Shown one piece after another: positions 36,323-45,502 of a DNA stretch of 64,000 nucleotides (within the stretch, counting starts at the first letter, position 1; each line of letters opens with the position of its first letter). The translations under genes and the position numbers were made by a program. Location: positions 1 through 64,000 of the forward strand of contig NZ_CALPDG010000009.1 of the NCBI RefSeq assembly GCF_943193195.1. The letters run 5' to 3'. The stretch comes from Mediterraneibacter agrestimuris. Lineage in GTDB: Bacteria; Bacillota; Clostridia; Lachnospirales; Lachnospiraceae. The notes beneath the pieces are model-generated. The model made no database searches, was not told the DNA's origin, and saw only the letters and a list, made by a program, of their open reading frames with translations.

Positions 36323-37966
36323 CTAATCAGTATAAACGGTTCGGGAGTGTTTTTCAAGCTTTCCATTCTCCATATAGTAGATTTCATCATATAGCATCAT
36401 TAAGTCTGTATTTGGATTGTGTGTAATGGTAAGCAGAGTAATGCTGCTATTTTTTAGAAGCCAGTTTTCGATTTCATAGGCTGTTTTTTGATCAAGAGCG
36501 GAAGTACCTTCATCTAAAATCAAAAGAGGGGCATGTCTAATTAATGCTCTGGCAAGAGTAATGCGCTGCTTCTGTCCGCCAGAAAGTGTACCTCCATTTT
36601 CACCTACTACATATTCTAATCCTCCATCTTTTTCAGGGAGGAACATGGCAACACCGCTTTTTTCTACCGCGCTGACAAGTTCCTGCTCTGTAAATTCCTC
36701 ATGCAGAAGGATATTTTCCCGGATAGACTCATGAAATAAATAAACATTTTGATGGATGACCGCAGAAAGATTGGCAATCATATTGGGATTTAATGTATGT
36801 AATTCCTGCCCGTCATATAAGATTGCACCTTTATAATCATCTAAATATCCTGTTAATAATTTGAGCAGGGTACTTTTTCCACAGCCGCTTTGTCCCATGA
36901 TGGCATATTTTTTACCTCTTTCCAACTTAAGGGTAATGTCGGATAATAAGGTTGTATCGGGGCTGTAGGAAAATGATACATGTTGAAATTCAATGGAGTG
37001 ATCAAAAGCAGGGATTCCTCTGTCCTCTGACTTGGTGCTGTCACGTTCTGTATATTGATTCAGACGTGTAATTACAGGTTTCATACTCTGTATTTTAGGG
37101 ATATTCTGCATGAGCAGGATCACAGGAGCCATAAAGGAGCTGCTAAGCTGCACCAATGCAAGTAATGTTCCCATGGTAATATGCCCTATCAGCACGAGAT
37201 ATGCTGATACAAAAATAACAGCGATGGTGGATAGGACAGACAAGGTATCGGAAAGACCTTCATTCAATGCAAATAAACGAGCAGCCTTAAATCTTGTGTG
37301 AATTTCTTTTTCATTTTCAACCTGAAATCGCAGGATCGTATTTTCTATACGGTTATAGCTTTTTAAAACCTCATATCCTGAAAAAATTTCTTTTAGTTTT
37401 CCTGTGAAGACAGACATTTGTTTTGAAACACAATCCTGCCTTTTTTCCAGCATATGTCCAATCCCTGCCGGAATAAGGAACATCAATAAAAGTGCAATTA
37501 CAAGAATTGCGGTAACAAGGGGACTGAGGGTAATTAGTAATCCTAAAGTAGCGGCAAACATAATAATCAATTCAAAAGTGTTCAACAGTGCCGAAATATA
37601 ATTTTCTTCAATCAGTTTCATATCATTTGTCATAGCAGAAACGTAATCAGCAGTAGTTTCCTTGTAATAGTCTGCCGGACGATGGCTTATAATGCCCTGA
37701 AATACGTCCTGACGGTATTGTTTGAGCATTTTTTCTGTTAAATATTTAGACACTAAGGAACTAAGATAATTAACCATGCAGAAAAACAGAATATATACGA
37801 TGGTAAAGATGAAAAGTTTTGCAAACAGTTGTGTTTTACCGGAAACAGCAACATCAATCACTTCTTGAAGAACCAGTGAAATACCTGTAGAACATAAAGA
37901 AGAACATGTTCCCAGAAGTAATGTCAGAATTAAAATCCCCATGTTTTTTTTCCAATATTTTTTCAT
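36323..37966 (-). CDS. ABC exporter (fused membrane and ATPase domains)
   Basis: 547-aa half-transporter. The N-terminal domain has about six membrane helices (residues 10-300). The ATPase has Walker A GQSGCGKSTLL (about 352), Q-loop, signature LSGGQKQR and Walker B LLILDEGTSALD, and an H-loop (ITHNP). It would work as a homodimer to export peptide, lipid or drug. It is the first gene of the minus-strand group with the ArsR regulator and acetyltransferase. The substrate cannot be read from sequence. Confidence 0.92.
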   Translation of the reverse strand: MKKYWKKNMGILILTLLLGTCSSLCSTGISLVLQEVIDVAVSGKTQLFAKLFIFTIVYILFFCMVNYLSSLVSKYLTEKMLKQYRQDVFQGIISHRPADYYKETTADYVSAMTNDMKLIEENYISALLNTFELIIMFAATLGLLITLSPLVTAILVIALLLMFLIPAGIGHMLEKRQDCVSKQMSVFTGKLKEIFSGYEVLKSYNRIENTILRFQVENEKEIHTRFKAARLFALNEGLSDTLSVLSTIAVIFVSAYLVLIGHITMGTLLALVQLSSSFMAPVILLMQNIPKIQSMKPVITRLNQYTERDSTKSEDRGIPAFDHSIEFQHVSFSYSPDTTLLSDITLKLERGKKYAIMGQSGCGKSTLLKLLTGYLDDYKGAILYDGQELHTLNPNMIANLSAVIHQNVYLFHESIRENILLHEEFTEQELVSAVEKSGVAMFLPEKDGGLEYVVGENGGTLSGGQKQRITLARALIRHAPLLILDEGTSALDQKTAYEIENWLLKNSSITLLTITHNPNTDLMMLYDEIYYMENGKLEKHSRTVYTD

Positions 37967-38182
37967 ATATCATTCTCCTCTAATTTATTTTATGCAAATA
38001 ATATATCACGGAATTTTATGAAAGTCAAATATATTTAATGAATATCTAAAAATAGAGTTAGACAAAATGCTTGTAAAAAATGATACATAATAAAAGGACA
38101 TAAAATATGCACAATACTGATGTGCCTGTCTGGTTGAAAATTCATACCTTGAAGGTTATATAGTGAAAGTGGGGTTCGTATG

Positions 38183-38191
38183 TGGTATAAT
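38183..38191 (+). promoter_or_regulatory. Extended -10 promoter
   Basis: TGG-TATAAT (38183-38191) lies 40 bp before the LURP-one gene. No good -35 box is seen, as is normal for extended -10 promoters. The AT-rich gap 37967-38230 otherwise shows nothing coding. Confidence 0.5.
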
Positions 38192-38230
38192 CAGGGTATC
38201 TCAAATTGAAGAAAAACAGGGGGATGTAAA

Positions 38231-38701
38231 ATGAAGCTACTTTTTAAACAACGGTTTTTTTCATGGTTTGACAGTTATGATATCTACAACGAGTACGGCG
38301 AAGTTGTTTATACGGTGAAAGGGCAGCTTTCATGGGGGCACTGTCTGAAGATTTATGATAATGTTGGACGAGAAGTGGGAACAGTGCAGGAAAGGGTGCT
38401 TACTCTTTTGCCGAAGTTTGAGATTTATATGGGAAACCAGTATATTGGCTGTATCAATAAGGAATTTACATTTTTCAAACCCAAATTTAATATTGATTTT
38501 AACGGCTGGAGTGTAGATGGTGACTGGCTGGAGTGGGATTATCAGATCAGAGATGCCGGCGGCAGTATCATTGCAGTTGTGGCAAAGCAGGTGCTGAACT
38601 GGACCGATACATATACGATTGACGTAGATGAGTCGCAGGATCCGCTCTGTGCACTGATGGTTGTACTGGCGATTGATGCGGAGAAATGTTCGAGAAATTG
38701 A
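38231..38701 (+). CDS. LURP-one/Tubby-like fold protein
   Basis: 156 aa with the repeating strand pattern of the LURP-one-related family (FDSYDIYNEYGEVVYTVKGQ, IYDNVGREVGTVQER, WDYQIRDAGGSIIAVVAKQ). Members are small beta-barrel proteins related to Tubby and scramblase folds and may bind lipid, but their bacterial role is unknown. No signal peptide. SD is AGGGGGATG-type. Confidence 0.8.
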   Translation: MKLLFKQRFFSWFDSYDIYNEYGEVVYTVKGQLSWGHCLKIYDNVGREVGTVQERVLTLLPKFEIYMGNQYIGCINKEFTFFKPKFNIDFNGWSVDGDWLEWDYQIRDAGGSIIAVVAKQVLNWTDTYTIDVDESQDPLCALMVVLAIDAEKCSRN

Positions 38702-38735
38702 AACGTAAGATGTGAAAGAGGAATAACAGAAAAGC

Positions 38736-39476
38736 GTGGAAAATGAGAACTTACGAATTTTAAACAGAGATACAATCAAATACATTGCCGTTTTCGCCAT
38801 GCTTCTTAATCATATTTCATTGGCATTTCTGGAAAAAGGTACTTTTATAGGGGAACTATTCTTAGATATCGGATATTTTACCGCGCCGGTGATGTGCTAT
38901 TTTCTTGTGGAGGGATATCACTATACCCGGTCAAAGCGGAAATATGCGGTACGGCTTCTTGGCTTTGCGCTGATTTCCCAAGCGCCGTTTTATATGGCGC
39001 TTTCTCATGGAGAAAAATTTCCGGGAATGCTGAACATGATGTTTACATTGTTTATTTGTCTTTTGATTTTGGAAGTGAAAGTACAGGTCTTCAATGAAAA
39101 AGTCAAGATTCTTTTGTATGCGCTCCTGATTTTTGCCAACAGTTTTTGTGACTGGCCCACAATGGCGTCGGTCTATACATTATTGTTTGCCTACGCTTAT
39201 GGCTCTCAGTGGAAAATGAGACGGGCGTTCGGGATTTCTGCGGCGATATTTTTGCTGTCGACATATATGACAAACAGTGAGCTGTTTTCGGTGGAAAAGG
39301 CGATGCTGCTGACGGGATGTGCAGAGCTTGGAGTTCTGGCGGCGGCAGCGGCGGTTCTTTATTTTTATAATGGGCAGCAGGCAGTGAGGGGGAGAACATT
39401 TTCTAAGTGGTTCTTCTATATATTCTATCCGGCGCATCTGTTAGTGATCGGAATGATAAGAATGTTTTGCGTTTGA
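38736..39476 (+). CDS. TraX-family membrane protein
   Basis: 246 aa from GTG at 38736. About seven membrane helices are visible, with the TraX start DTIKYIAVFAMLLNHI and the GYHYTRSKRKYAVRLLGFALISQAPFYM segment. TraX was described as a pilin N-acetyltransferase of F-type conjugation, but Firmicute members are chromosomal and of unknown target. It ends 14 bp before acyP. Confidence 0.85.
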   Translation: MENENLRILNRDTIKYIAVFAMLLNHISLAFLEKGTFIGELFLDIGYFTAPVMCYFLVEGYHYTRSKRKYAVRLLGFALISQAPFYMALSHGEKFPGMLNMMFTLFICLLILEVKVQVFNEKVKILLYALLIFANSFCDWPTMASVYTLLFAYAYGSQWKMRRAFGISAAIFLLSTYMTNSELFSVEKAMLLTGCAELGVLAAAAAVLYFYNGQQAVRGRTFSKWFFYIFYPAHLLVIGMIRMFCV

Positions 39477-39490
39477 GGAGGAAATGAGGT

Positions 39491-39769
39491 ATGATGTCAG
39501 AGGTAAGGAAACATATTGTGTTTCACGGGCGCGTACAGGGAGTCGGCTTTCGGTATACGGCAAAATATCTGGCGCAGTCGCTGGAACTGACAGGCTGGGT
39601 GGCGAATGAGTATGACGGCACGGTCGTAATGGAAGTGCAGGGACGGGAGACACTGATCAATAAATTGCTCGTGGGATTAAATCATGGTCACTATATTACA
39701 ATTGAATGGATGGATACGAAAGAGATTCCGTTGGAAGAAGAGGAAAAGGGTTTCAGAGTTCGTGGGTAA
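39491..39769 (+). CDS. acyP: Acylphosphatase
   Basis: 92-aa enzyme that hydrolyses acyl phosphates. The signature HGRVQGVGFRYTAKYLA (about 12-28) includes the phosphate-binding loop and catalytic Arg; the Asn of GWVANEYDGTV is also conserved. SD is GAGGAGG. The stop codon is the first TAA of the 92-bp tandem repeat array. Confidence 0.95.
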   Translation: MMSEVRKHIVFHGRVQGVGFRYTAKYLAQSLELTGWVANEYDGTVVMEVQGRETLINKLLVGLNHGHYITIEWMDTKEIPLEEEEKGFRVRG

Positions 39770-40123
39770 GCGTGAAAAGACCTTGCTAACGGCGTCGGCA
39801 TGTATCGCACGTAAGCGGCTAAAATACAGCCGCTAAGTGCTCATAACGTACCGACTGGTAAGCGTGAAAAGACCTTGCTAACGGCGTTGGCATGTATCGC
39901 ACGTAAGCGGCTAAAATACAGCCGCTAAGTGCTCATAACGTACCGACTGGTAAGCGCGAAAAGACCTTGCTAACGGCGTTGGTATGTATCGCACGTAAGC
40001 GGCTAAAGTACAGCCGCTAAGTGCTCATAACGTACCGACTGGTAAGCGCGAAAAGACCTTGCTAACGGCGTCGGTATGTATCGCACGTAAGCGGCTAAAG
40101 TACAGCCGCTAAGTGCTCATAAC
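39767..40123 (+). repeat. Four-copy 92-bp structured tandem repeat
   Basis: Units start at 39767, 39859, 39951 and 40043, exactly 92 bp apart; the last is cut at 81 bp by the proC ribosome binding site. Each carries TGGTAAGCG, CTAACGGCG, ATGTATCGCACGTAAGC and a hairpin ending CTAAGTGCTCATAAC. Between units, CCGAC (or the same with G-U partners) pairs with GTCGG/GTTGG. The units differ at only a few positions, so the expansion is recent. Related copies are at 14661 and 31191. Confidence 0.9.
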
Positions 40124-40138
40124 TAGGAGGAATATATT

Positions 40139-40933
40139 ATGAAATTAGGATTTATTGGAACTGGAAATATGGCGGGAGCGATTATGGGAGGTATTATCCG
40201 GCAGGGGTTGATTAAGGCGGATGAAATAATCGGCGCTGATGTGTCGGAAGCCGGACGTGAACGTGTGAAGGAGGCTTATGGAATTCATGTGACGGCAGAC
40301 AACAAAGAGGTTATTGAATCTGCGGATAAGGTAGTTCTTTCTGTGAAACCGCAGTATTATGCATCGGTGATCGCGGAACTGAAGGATTTGGTCAAGGAGG
40401 GGCAAATTATCATTACGATCGCACCGGGTAAGACGCTGAAATGGCTGGAGGAGCAGTTCGGAAAGCAGGTTAAGATTGTACGGACAATGCCAAATACCCC
40501 GGCAATGGTAGGGGAAGGTATGACAGCGGTTTGTGCCAATGAATATGTAACGAAGGACGAACTGGACGAGGTGCTTCAGATTCTTGGCACATTTGGTAAG
40601 ACGGAGGTTATTTCTGAACATCTGATGGACGTGGTTGTTTCTACAAGCGGAAGTTCTCCGGCATATATATATATGATGATCGAAGCAATGGCAGATGCGG
40701 CGGTGGCAGACGGAATGGCACGTCCGCAGGCGTATAAATTTGCAGCGCAGGCAGTTTTGGGAAGTGCAAAAATGGTACTGGAAACAGGCAGACACCCGGG
40801 AGAGCTGAAAGACATGGTATGTTCTCCGGGCGGTACAACGATTGAAGCGGTCCGCGTGCTGGAAGCAAAGGGATTCCGCAGCGCGGTGATCGAGGCAATG
40901 AAAGCATGTGCGGAAGTGTCACGGAATATGTAA
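40139..40933 (+). CDS. proC: Pyrroline-5-carboxylate reductase
   Basis: 264-aa enzyme for the last step of proline synthesis, reducing pyrroline-5-carboxylate with NAD(P)H. The Rossmann start is LGFIGTGNMAGAIMGG, followed by VVLSVKP, VRTMPNTPAMVGEGM and the C-terminal signature HPGELKDMVCSPGGTTIEAV. Length is normal. TAGGAGG precedes the ATG and touches the repeat array, so the array will be in its 5' leader if transcribed through from acyP. Confidence 0.97.
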   Translation: MKLGFIGTGNMAGAIMGGIIRQGLIKADEIIGADVSEAGRERVKEAYGIHVTADNKEVIESADKVVLSVKPQYYASVIAELKDLVKEGQIIITIAPGKTLKWLEEQFGKQVKIVRTMPNTPAMVGEGMTAVCANEYVTKDELDEVLQILGTFGKTEVISEHLMDVVVSTSGSSPAYIYMMIEAMADAAVADGMARPQAYKFAAQAVLGSAKMVLETGRHPGELKDMVCSPGGTTIEAVRVLEAKGFRSAVIEAMKACAEVSRNM

Positions 40934-40951
40934 CAGAGGATTGGGAATGCT

Positions 40952-40986
40952 GTTACTGAGCGCAGCGGTGGGCTGCGGACAGTAAC
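40952..40986. repeat. Short GTTAC-hairpin-GTAAC repeat, copy 5
   Basis: GTTACTG (40952-40958) pairs with CAGTAAC (40980-40986), and GCAGC pairs with GCTGC inside. It lies between proC and the reductase gene. Confidence 0.55.
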
Positions 40987-41040
40987 AAATGCTTGTAATG
41001 CGGAAGCATCTGTAAAAGAAAAAGGATCGAGGATTTGAAG

Positions 41041-41943
41041 ATGTATGATATCGGTATTATCGGCGGGGGAACCGCCGGTCTGACGGCTGCGATCTATGGT
41101 CAGCGTGCCGGAAAGCAGACGGTTGTATTTGAAGGCGCTAATTACGGAGGGCAGATTGTATTTTCTCCGAATGTAGAGAACTATCCGGGAATTGCAAGTA
41201 TCAGCGGCGCCCAGTATTCTATGAATTTGATGGAACAGGCGGCAAATCTGGGCGCAGAGATGAAGAGGGAAGCGGTAACGGAAGTGAAAGACATGGAAGA
41301 GGGTTTTGTCATTGTGACGGCAGAGCAGGAGTATCCATGCCGGACTGTTATTCTGGCAACCGGAGTAACCCACAGGCATCTTGGACTGGATAAGGAGGAA
41401 AAGCTGACGGGTGCAGGCGTTTCCTATTGTGCAACCTGTGACGGGATGTTCTTCCGGGGAAGAAATACAGCGGTGATCGGCGGAGGAAATACAGCATTAC
41501 AGGACGCTGAGTTTCTCGCAAATTATTGTAATAAAGTGTATCTTGTACACCGAAGAGATGAATTTCGCGGGGATGCGAAAAATGTGGAAGTACTGAAACA
41601 GAAAGACAATGTTGAGTTTGTGTTAAATGCTGTGCCGAAAGAACTTCTTGGGGAAAATATGGTAGAAGGTCTGATCGTTACAGATAAAAACACCGGAGAA
41701 GAGAAAATGCTGGATGTGGCAGGTGTGTTTGTTGCCATCGGACACCTTCCGAAGAATGAAGCATTTGCGGAGTTGGCGATATTAGATGAAGGCGGATTTA
41801 TTGCGGCGGGAGAAGACTGCACGACTTCGCGTCCGGGAATATTTGCGGCAGGAGACTGCCGGACAAAGGAAGTCCGTCAGCTTACGACTGCGGCAGCAGA
41901 CGGAGCAGTAGCGGCACTGGCAGCAGTAAAATATATGCGGTAG
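41041..41943 (+). CDS. Thioredoxin reductase-like FAD-dependent oxidoreductase
   Basis: About 300 aa from the ATG at 41041 (TTG 41035 possible). FAD site IGGGTAGLTAAIYGQRAG at the N-terminus, redox-active CATC (in SYCATCDGMFF, about 133-137), an NAD(P) site VIGGGNTALQDAEFLA and the C-terminal FAD signature GIFAAGDCRTKEVRQLTTA. This is the low-molecular-weight thioredoxin reductase family. No thioredoxin gene is adjacent, so the partner could be another small redox protein. Confidence 0.92.
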   Translation: MYDIGIIGGGTAGLTAAIYGQRAGKQTVVFEGANYGGQIVFSPNVENYPGIASISGAQYSMNLMEQAANLGAEMKREAVTEVKDMEEGFVIVTAEQEYPCRTVILATGVTHRHLGLDKEEKLTGAGVSYCATCDGMFFRGRNTAVIGGGNTALQDAEFLANYCNKVYLVHRRDEFRGDAKNVEVLKQKDNVEFVLNAVPKELLGENMVEGLIVTDKNTGEEKMLDVAGVFVAIGHLPKNEAFAELAILDEGGFIAAGEDCTTSRPGIFAAGDCRTKEVRQLTTAAADGAVAALAAVKYMR

Positions 41944-42055
41944 TAGTATTGACATTAATGTTCACAGTCGAAATGCGTATAAACCGTGCATTTACGACCA
42001 AATACGATGAATTATATATACACAAAATGTAGAATGTGGAAGGAACGACAGATTA

Positions 42056-42916
42056 ATGTGGATTGCAGATAATTGGAAAGATTATGAGGTCATAGACTGT
42101 TCAAATGGAGAGAAGCTGGAACGCTGGGGAGATTACATTCTTGTACGTCCGGATCCCCAGGTCATCTGGGACACTCCGAAGTCAGATTATGGATGGAAGC
42201 ATTGTAACGGACACTATCACCGCAGTAAAAAGGGCGGCGGTGAGTGGGAATTTTTTGATCTGCCGCAGCAGTGGCAGATTCATTATGGCTCATTGACATT
42301 TAATTTGAAGCCGTTTAGTTTCAAGCACACCGGGCTGTTCCCGGAGCAGGCGGCGAATTGGGATTGGTTTTCAGATTTAATTTGTAAGGCTGACCGTCCG
42401 GTAAAGGTGCTGAACCTGTTTGCGTACACGGGAGGCGCGACGCTTGCGGCGGCAGCGGCAGGAGCGCAGGTGACCCATGTGGACGCCTCAAAGGGAATGG
42501 TTGCATGGGCAAAGGAAAACGCAGTTTCTTCAGGGTTAAAAGATGCTCCAATCCGCTGGCTGGTGGATGATTGTGTGAAATTTGTAGAGCGGGAAATCCG
42601 CCGGGGCAATAAATATGACGCGATCATTATGGATCCGCCGTCCTACGGACGCGGACCAAAGGGAGAAATCTGGAAGATTGAAGATATGATTCATCCTCTG
42701 GTGCAGCTTTGCACAAAGATTCTGTCGGACGATGCTTTATTCTTCCTGATCAATTCATATACAACGGGACTGGCTCCGGCAGTTCTGACCTATATGATCG
42801 CAACAGAATTGAAAACATGGGGCGGTCATGTAGAATCACAGGAAATCGGTCTTCCGGTGAAGAATACCGGACTGGTGCTGCCCTGCGGAGCTTCCGGGCG
42901 CTGGCAGAGAGTATGA
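42056..42916 (+). CDS. Class I SAM-dependent RNA methyltransferase-like protein
   Basis: 286 aa. The SAM-binding core is VLNLFAYTGGATLAAAAAGA (about 118-137), VDASKGMVAWAKEN, and the catalytic IIMDPPSYGRGPKGE, the pattern of RlmI/RlmK-type rRNA cytosine methyltransferases (COG1092). It lacks an evident N-terminal PUA domain, so it is shorter than RlmI. The modified base is unknown. The SD is weak (GGAAGG). Confidence 0.85.
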   Translation: MWIADNWKDYEVIDCSNGEKLERWGDYILVRPDPQVIWDTPKSDYGWKHCNGHYHRSKKGGGEWEFFDLPQQWQIHYGSLTFNLKPFSFKHTGLFPEQAANWDWFSDLICKADRPVKVLNLFAYTGGATLAAAAAGAQVTHVDASKGMVAWAKENAVSSGLKDAPIRWLVDDCVKFVEREIRRGNKYDAIIMDPPSYGRGPKGEIWKIEDMIHPLVQLCTKILSDDALFFLINSYTTGLAPAVLTYMIATELKTWGGHVESQEIGLPVKNTGLVLPCGASGRWQRV

Positions 42917-42927
42917 GATCATTCATG

Positions 42928-42953
42928 AAAAAACGGTCTACGACCGTTTTTTT
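42928..42953. terminator. Bidirectional terminator between convergent genes
   Basis: AAAAAACGGTC (42928-42938) pairs perfectly with GACCGTTTTTT (42942-42952). The stop codon of the AraC gene lies in the loop. Confidence 0.8.
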
Positions 42954-43981
42954 CTGTATTCACCCGGAGTGACCCCGAATTCTTTTTTAAAGACTCTTGT
43001 AAAATGTTCCGGATTTGCATATCCGATGATCTCACAGATATTTGCAATACTGAGGTTGGTGGTCTGAAGCGCACGGCAGGCTTTGTCAAGCTTAATATTG
43101 CGGATCAATTGTACAAAATTCTGACCAGTACTGTCTTTGATTAATTTGCTGAAATGGGGCACGGAAAAGCCAAAATGTTTTGCGGCAGATTCTAAAGTAA
43201 TATCCGCATAGTTTTTCTGAAAATAGTTCAGTGCATCTAATGTAGACAAAGTCTTGTTTGTTGTCATAAAGCTTTCTATATGTTCTTCATGTCTGCGGAG
43301 CAGCAGGCTCCAGAATGTCATCAGGCTGCTGTTGAGAAGTGGGATATAGTACTTGTCATGTCCGATATATTCTATGAACAGATCTTCCAGCAGTGAGCGG
43401 ATGACCTCATCCTTTCCGGTGTGAAAGAGAAGATAATTGTTTTCCGTTTTTCCATATAAAATGTGTGAGAAGAAGATGGATAACACATTTTGTGCAGGAA
43501 AAATTTCAAAAAAAGTAGAATGAAACACGGAGGATTTGATGAGTAGGTTCAGGATAATACTGTCATCAAAGACACCGATGCTGTGACTTGTCTTAGGAGG
43601 GAGAATACAGAGCTCTCCTTCGTGACAGACTCGTTCTACTCCCTGTATGGTATTGGAACAACTGCCTGAATAAACGTAAAAAACCTCATAAAATCCATGC
43701 TCATGTATAAATTCAGGAGAGTACCGGTTGTGTTTTTGAACAATGATATTCTGGGAAGAAAGATGAAAAATCTCTTTTTCCGGAATATAAGACACCCAGC
43801 TTCCGTGGATCGCAGGAACATAAAGCTGATGCTGTTCAATATAATCACGGTCCAAAGATGTGATATATTCGGGGAATGTGTCGGGATGAAACTGTTCGGC
43901 AAGATAAAGATTTCGATAGAAAAGCTCATCCTCTTCATACTTTTGTAGGTATTCAGGGAAATCCTTTTTAAAAAGTTTCAA
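42938..43981 (-). CDS. AraC-family transcriptional regulator
   Basis: 347 aa. The N-terminal half holds a cupin-like ligand domain (HEHGFYEVFYVYSGSCSNTIQGV, split here from about residue 93, and ELCILPPKTSHSIG). The C-terminal two-HTH domain has ESAAKHFGFSVPHFSKLIKDSTG and the second helix IANICEIIGYANPEHFTRVFKKEFG. It is divergent to the transporter-glycosidase genes at 44139 and probably activates them in response to a sugar. Confidence 0.93.
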   Translation of the reverse strand: MKLFKKDFPEYLQKYEEDELFYRNLYLAEQFHPDTFPEYITSLDRDYIEQHQLYVPAIHGSWVSYIPEKEIFHLSSQNIIVQKHNRYSPEFIHEHGFYEVFYVYSGSCSNTIQGVERVCHEGELCILPPKTSHSIGVFDDSIILNLLIKSSVFHSTFFEIFPAQNVLSIFFSHILYGKTENNYLLFHTGKDEVIRSLLEDLFIEYIGHDKYYIPLLNSSLMTFWSLLLRRHEEHIESFMTTNKTLSTLDALNYFQKNYADITLESAAKHFGFSVPHFSKLIKDSTGQNFVQLIRNIKLDKACRALQTTNLSIANICEIIGYANPEHFTRVFKKEFGVTPGEYRKKRS

Positions 43982-44138
43982 GAAAAAACACCTCCTACTA
44001 TTAGAATATATGTTGATTATAGCATCTTAAAAAATATCAAGTCAATAACGTAAATTATTCAATAGGAGAACGAAAAACGAAGTGCTAGAATAGGCTCATC
44101 AAACATAAGTGAATCAAATGAAAGAGAGGTTGGGAACA

Positions 44139-45500
44139 ATGGAGAATGTTTCAGCACTGACAAAAAGAGAATTGTGGAGACAAAGGATTGGTTATGGATC
44201 TTCTGATTTTGCATGTAACTTGATCTGGCAGGTGATCTCACTGTATTTATTATATTTTTATACAGATGTGATGCATCTGAATGCAGGCCAGATCAGTATC
44301 ATGTTTTTAGTAACGAAGATATTTGATGGATTTACAGATTTGGCAGTTGGTTTTTTGATCGATAAGACACATACAAAATGGGGGAAATCAAGACCATGGA
44401 TTTTGGCGGGAGCGGTTCCGTTTGCAGTGACTGCAGTACTGGCATTCAGTGTACCGAGTATTTCACAGCAAGGAATGCTGGTTTATGCATATGTGACCTA
44501 TATGTTATTATCTTTTGCATATACGGTTGTAAATATTCCGATGGCATCCATTTTGCCGGCATTGACAGCAGATCCGCAGGAAAGAACAAATCTGGCGACG
44601 AGCAGAGTATTTTTCTCTTATATCGGTTCTACGGTTGTATCAGCATTTGCGCTGAAATTAGTTGACAAGTTCGGAAATGGAAATGAAGCAGTTGGTTTTC
44701 GGGTGGTGATGATGATATTTGGCATCTTAGGATGTTTGATTTTCTTCTTCTGCTTTTTCAATACAAAAGAACGGGTAGATAGTTCGGAAGAAAAGGTAAG
44801 TATAAAGGCAGCGCTGAATTGTCTGATTCATAATAAGCCGTGGCTTTTGTTTGCGGCAAATATTATCTGGTTCTTTGGCGGATATGTCATTCAGGCAGGA
44901 GCGATCATTTATTACTTTACATATAATTTGAACAATAAAAATCTGGCAAGTGTTGCGGCAACGATTACGACACTAATTCCGGTGGCAACGAATCTTTGTG
45001 TTCCCTTCCTTGCAAAGCTTACGACAAAGCGTAATTTGATGATCATCGGTTCTGTTTTCCATGGTACCGGTCTTCTGGTTGTGTTCTTTGGCGGTATGAG
45101 TGTGCCGGTTGTGATGATTGGAGTGGTGATCGCAGCGCTTGGATATGGGCTGAAAGGAAGTATGCATTTTGCGATTCAGCCGGATCCGGTTGATTATGGC
45201 GAGTGGAAATCCGGTATCAACACAGCGGGAACATTATCTGCAGTGAACGGATTTATCGGAAAAGTAGGCATGGCAGTAGCAAGCTCTGCTGCAGCGGCTC
45301 TTTTGGCATCCAGTGGTTATGTGGCAAATGCGGCGCAGCAGACACAGTTGGCATTAAACGCCATCAGTGCAATGTATATTTGGATTCCGGTTGCAGCAAA
45401 TGTGCTGACGATCGTTACATTTATGTTTTATGATCTGGATAAAAAACTTCCAGATATTATGAAAGAACTGGAAGAGAGAAGAGCGGGCAAGGAGGCATAA
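44139..45500 (+). CDS. GPH-family glycoside/sugar:cation symporter
   Basis: About 453 aa from the ATG at 44139, ten bases after AGAGAGG; an upstream GTG at 44109 is less likely. Twelve membrane helices and the family signature LVTKIFDGFTDLAVGFLIDKT with KWGKSRPWI in the first cytoplasmic loop are visible. Members such as MelB and XynP import glycosides with Na+ or H+. The following glycosidase genes suggest uptake of a rhamnose- or glucose-containing glycoside. Confidence 0.9.
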   Translation: MENVSALTKRELWRQRIGYGSSDFACNLIWQVISLYLLYFYTDVMHLNAGQISIMFLVTKIFDGFTDLAVGFLIDKTHTKWGKSRPWILAGAVPFAVTAVLAFSVPSISQQGMLVYAYVTYMLLSFAYTVVNIPMASILPALTADPQERTNLATSRVFFSYIGSTVVSAFALKLVDKFGNGNEAVGFRVVMMIFGILGCLIFFFCFFNTKERVDSSEEKVSIKAALNCLIHNKPWLLFAANIIWFFGGYVIQAGAIIYYFTYNLNNKNLASVAATITTLIPVATNLCVPFLAKLTTKRNLMIIGSVFHGTGLLVVFFGGMSVPVVMIGVVIAALGYGLKGSMHFAIQPDPVDYGEWKSGINTAGTLSAVNGFIGKVGMAVASSAAAALLASSGYVANAAQQTQLALNAISAMYIWIPVAANVLTIVTFMFYDLDKKLPDIMKELEERRAGKEA

Positions 45501-45502
45501 AA

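Noticed and set aside
39767-40123. Possible CRISPR array
   Set aside because: The 92-bp units are contiguous, nearly identical along their whole length and have no unique spacers; no cas genes are near.
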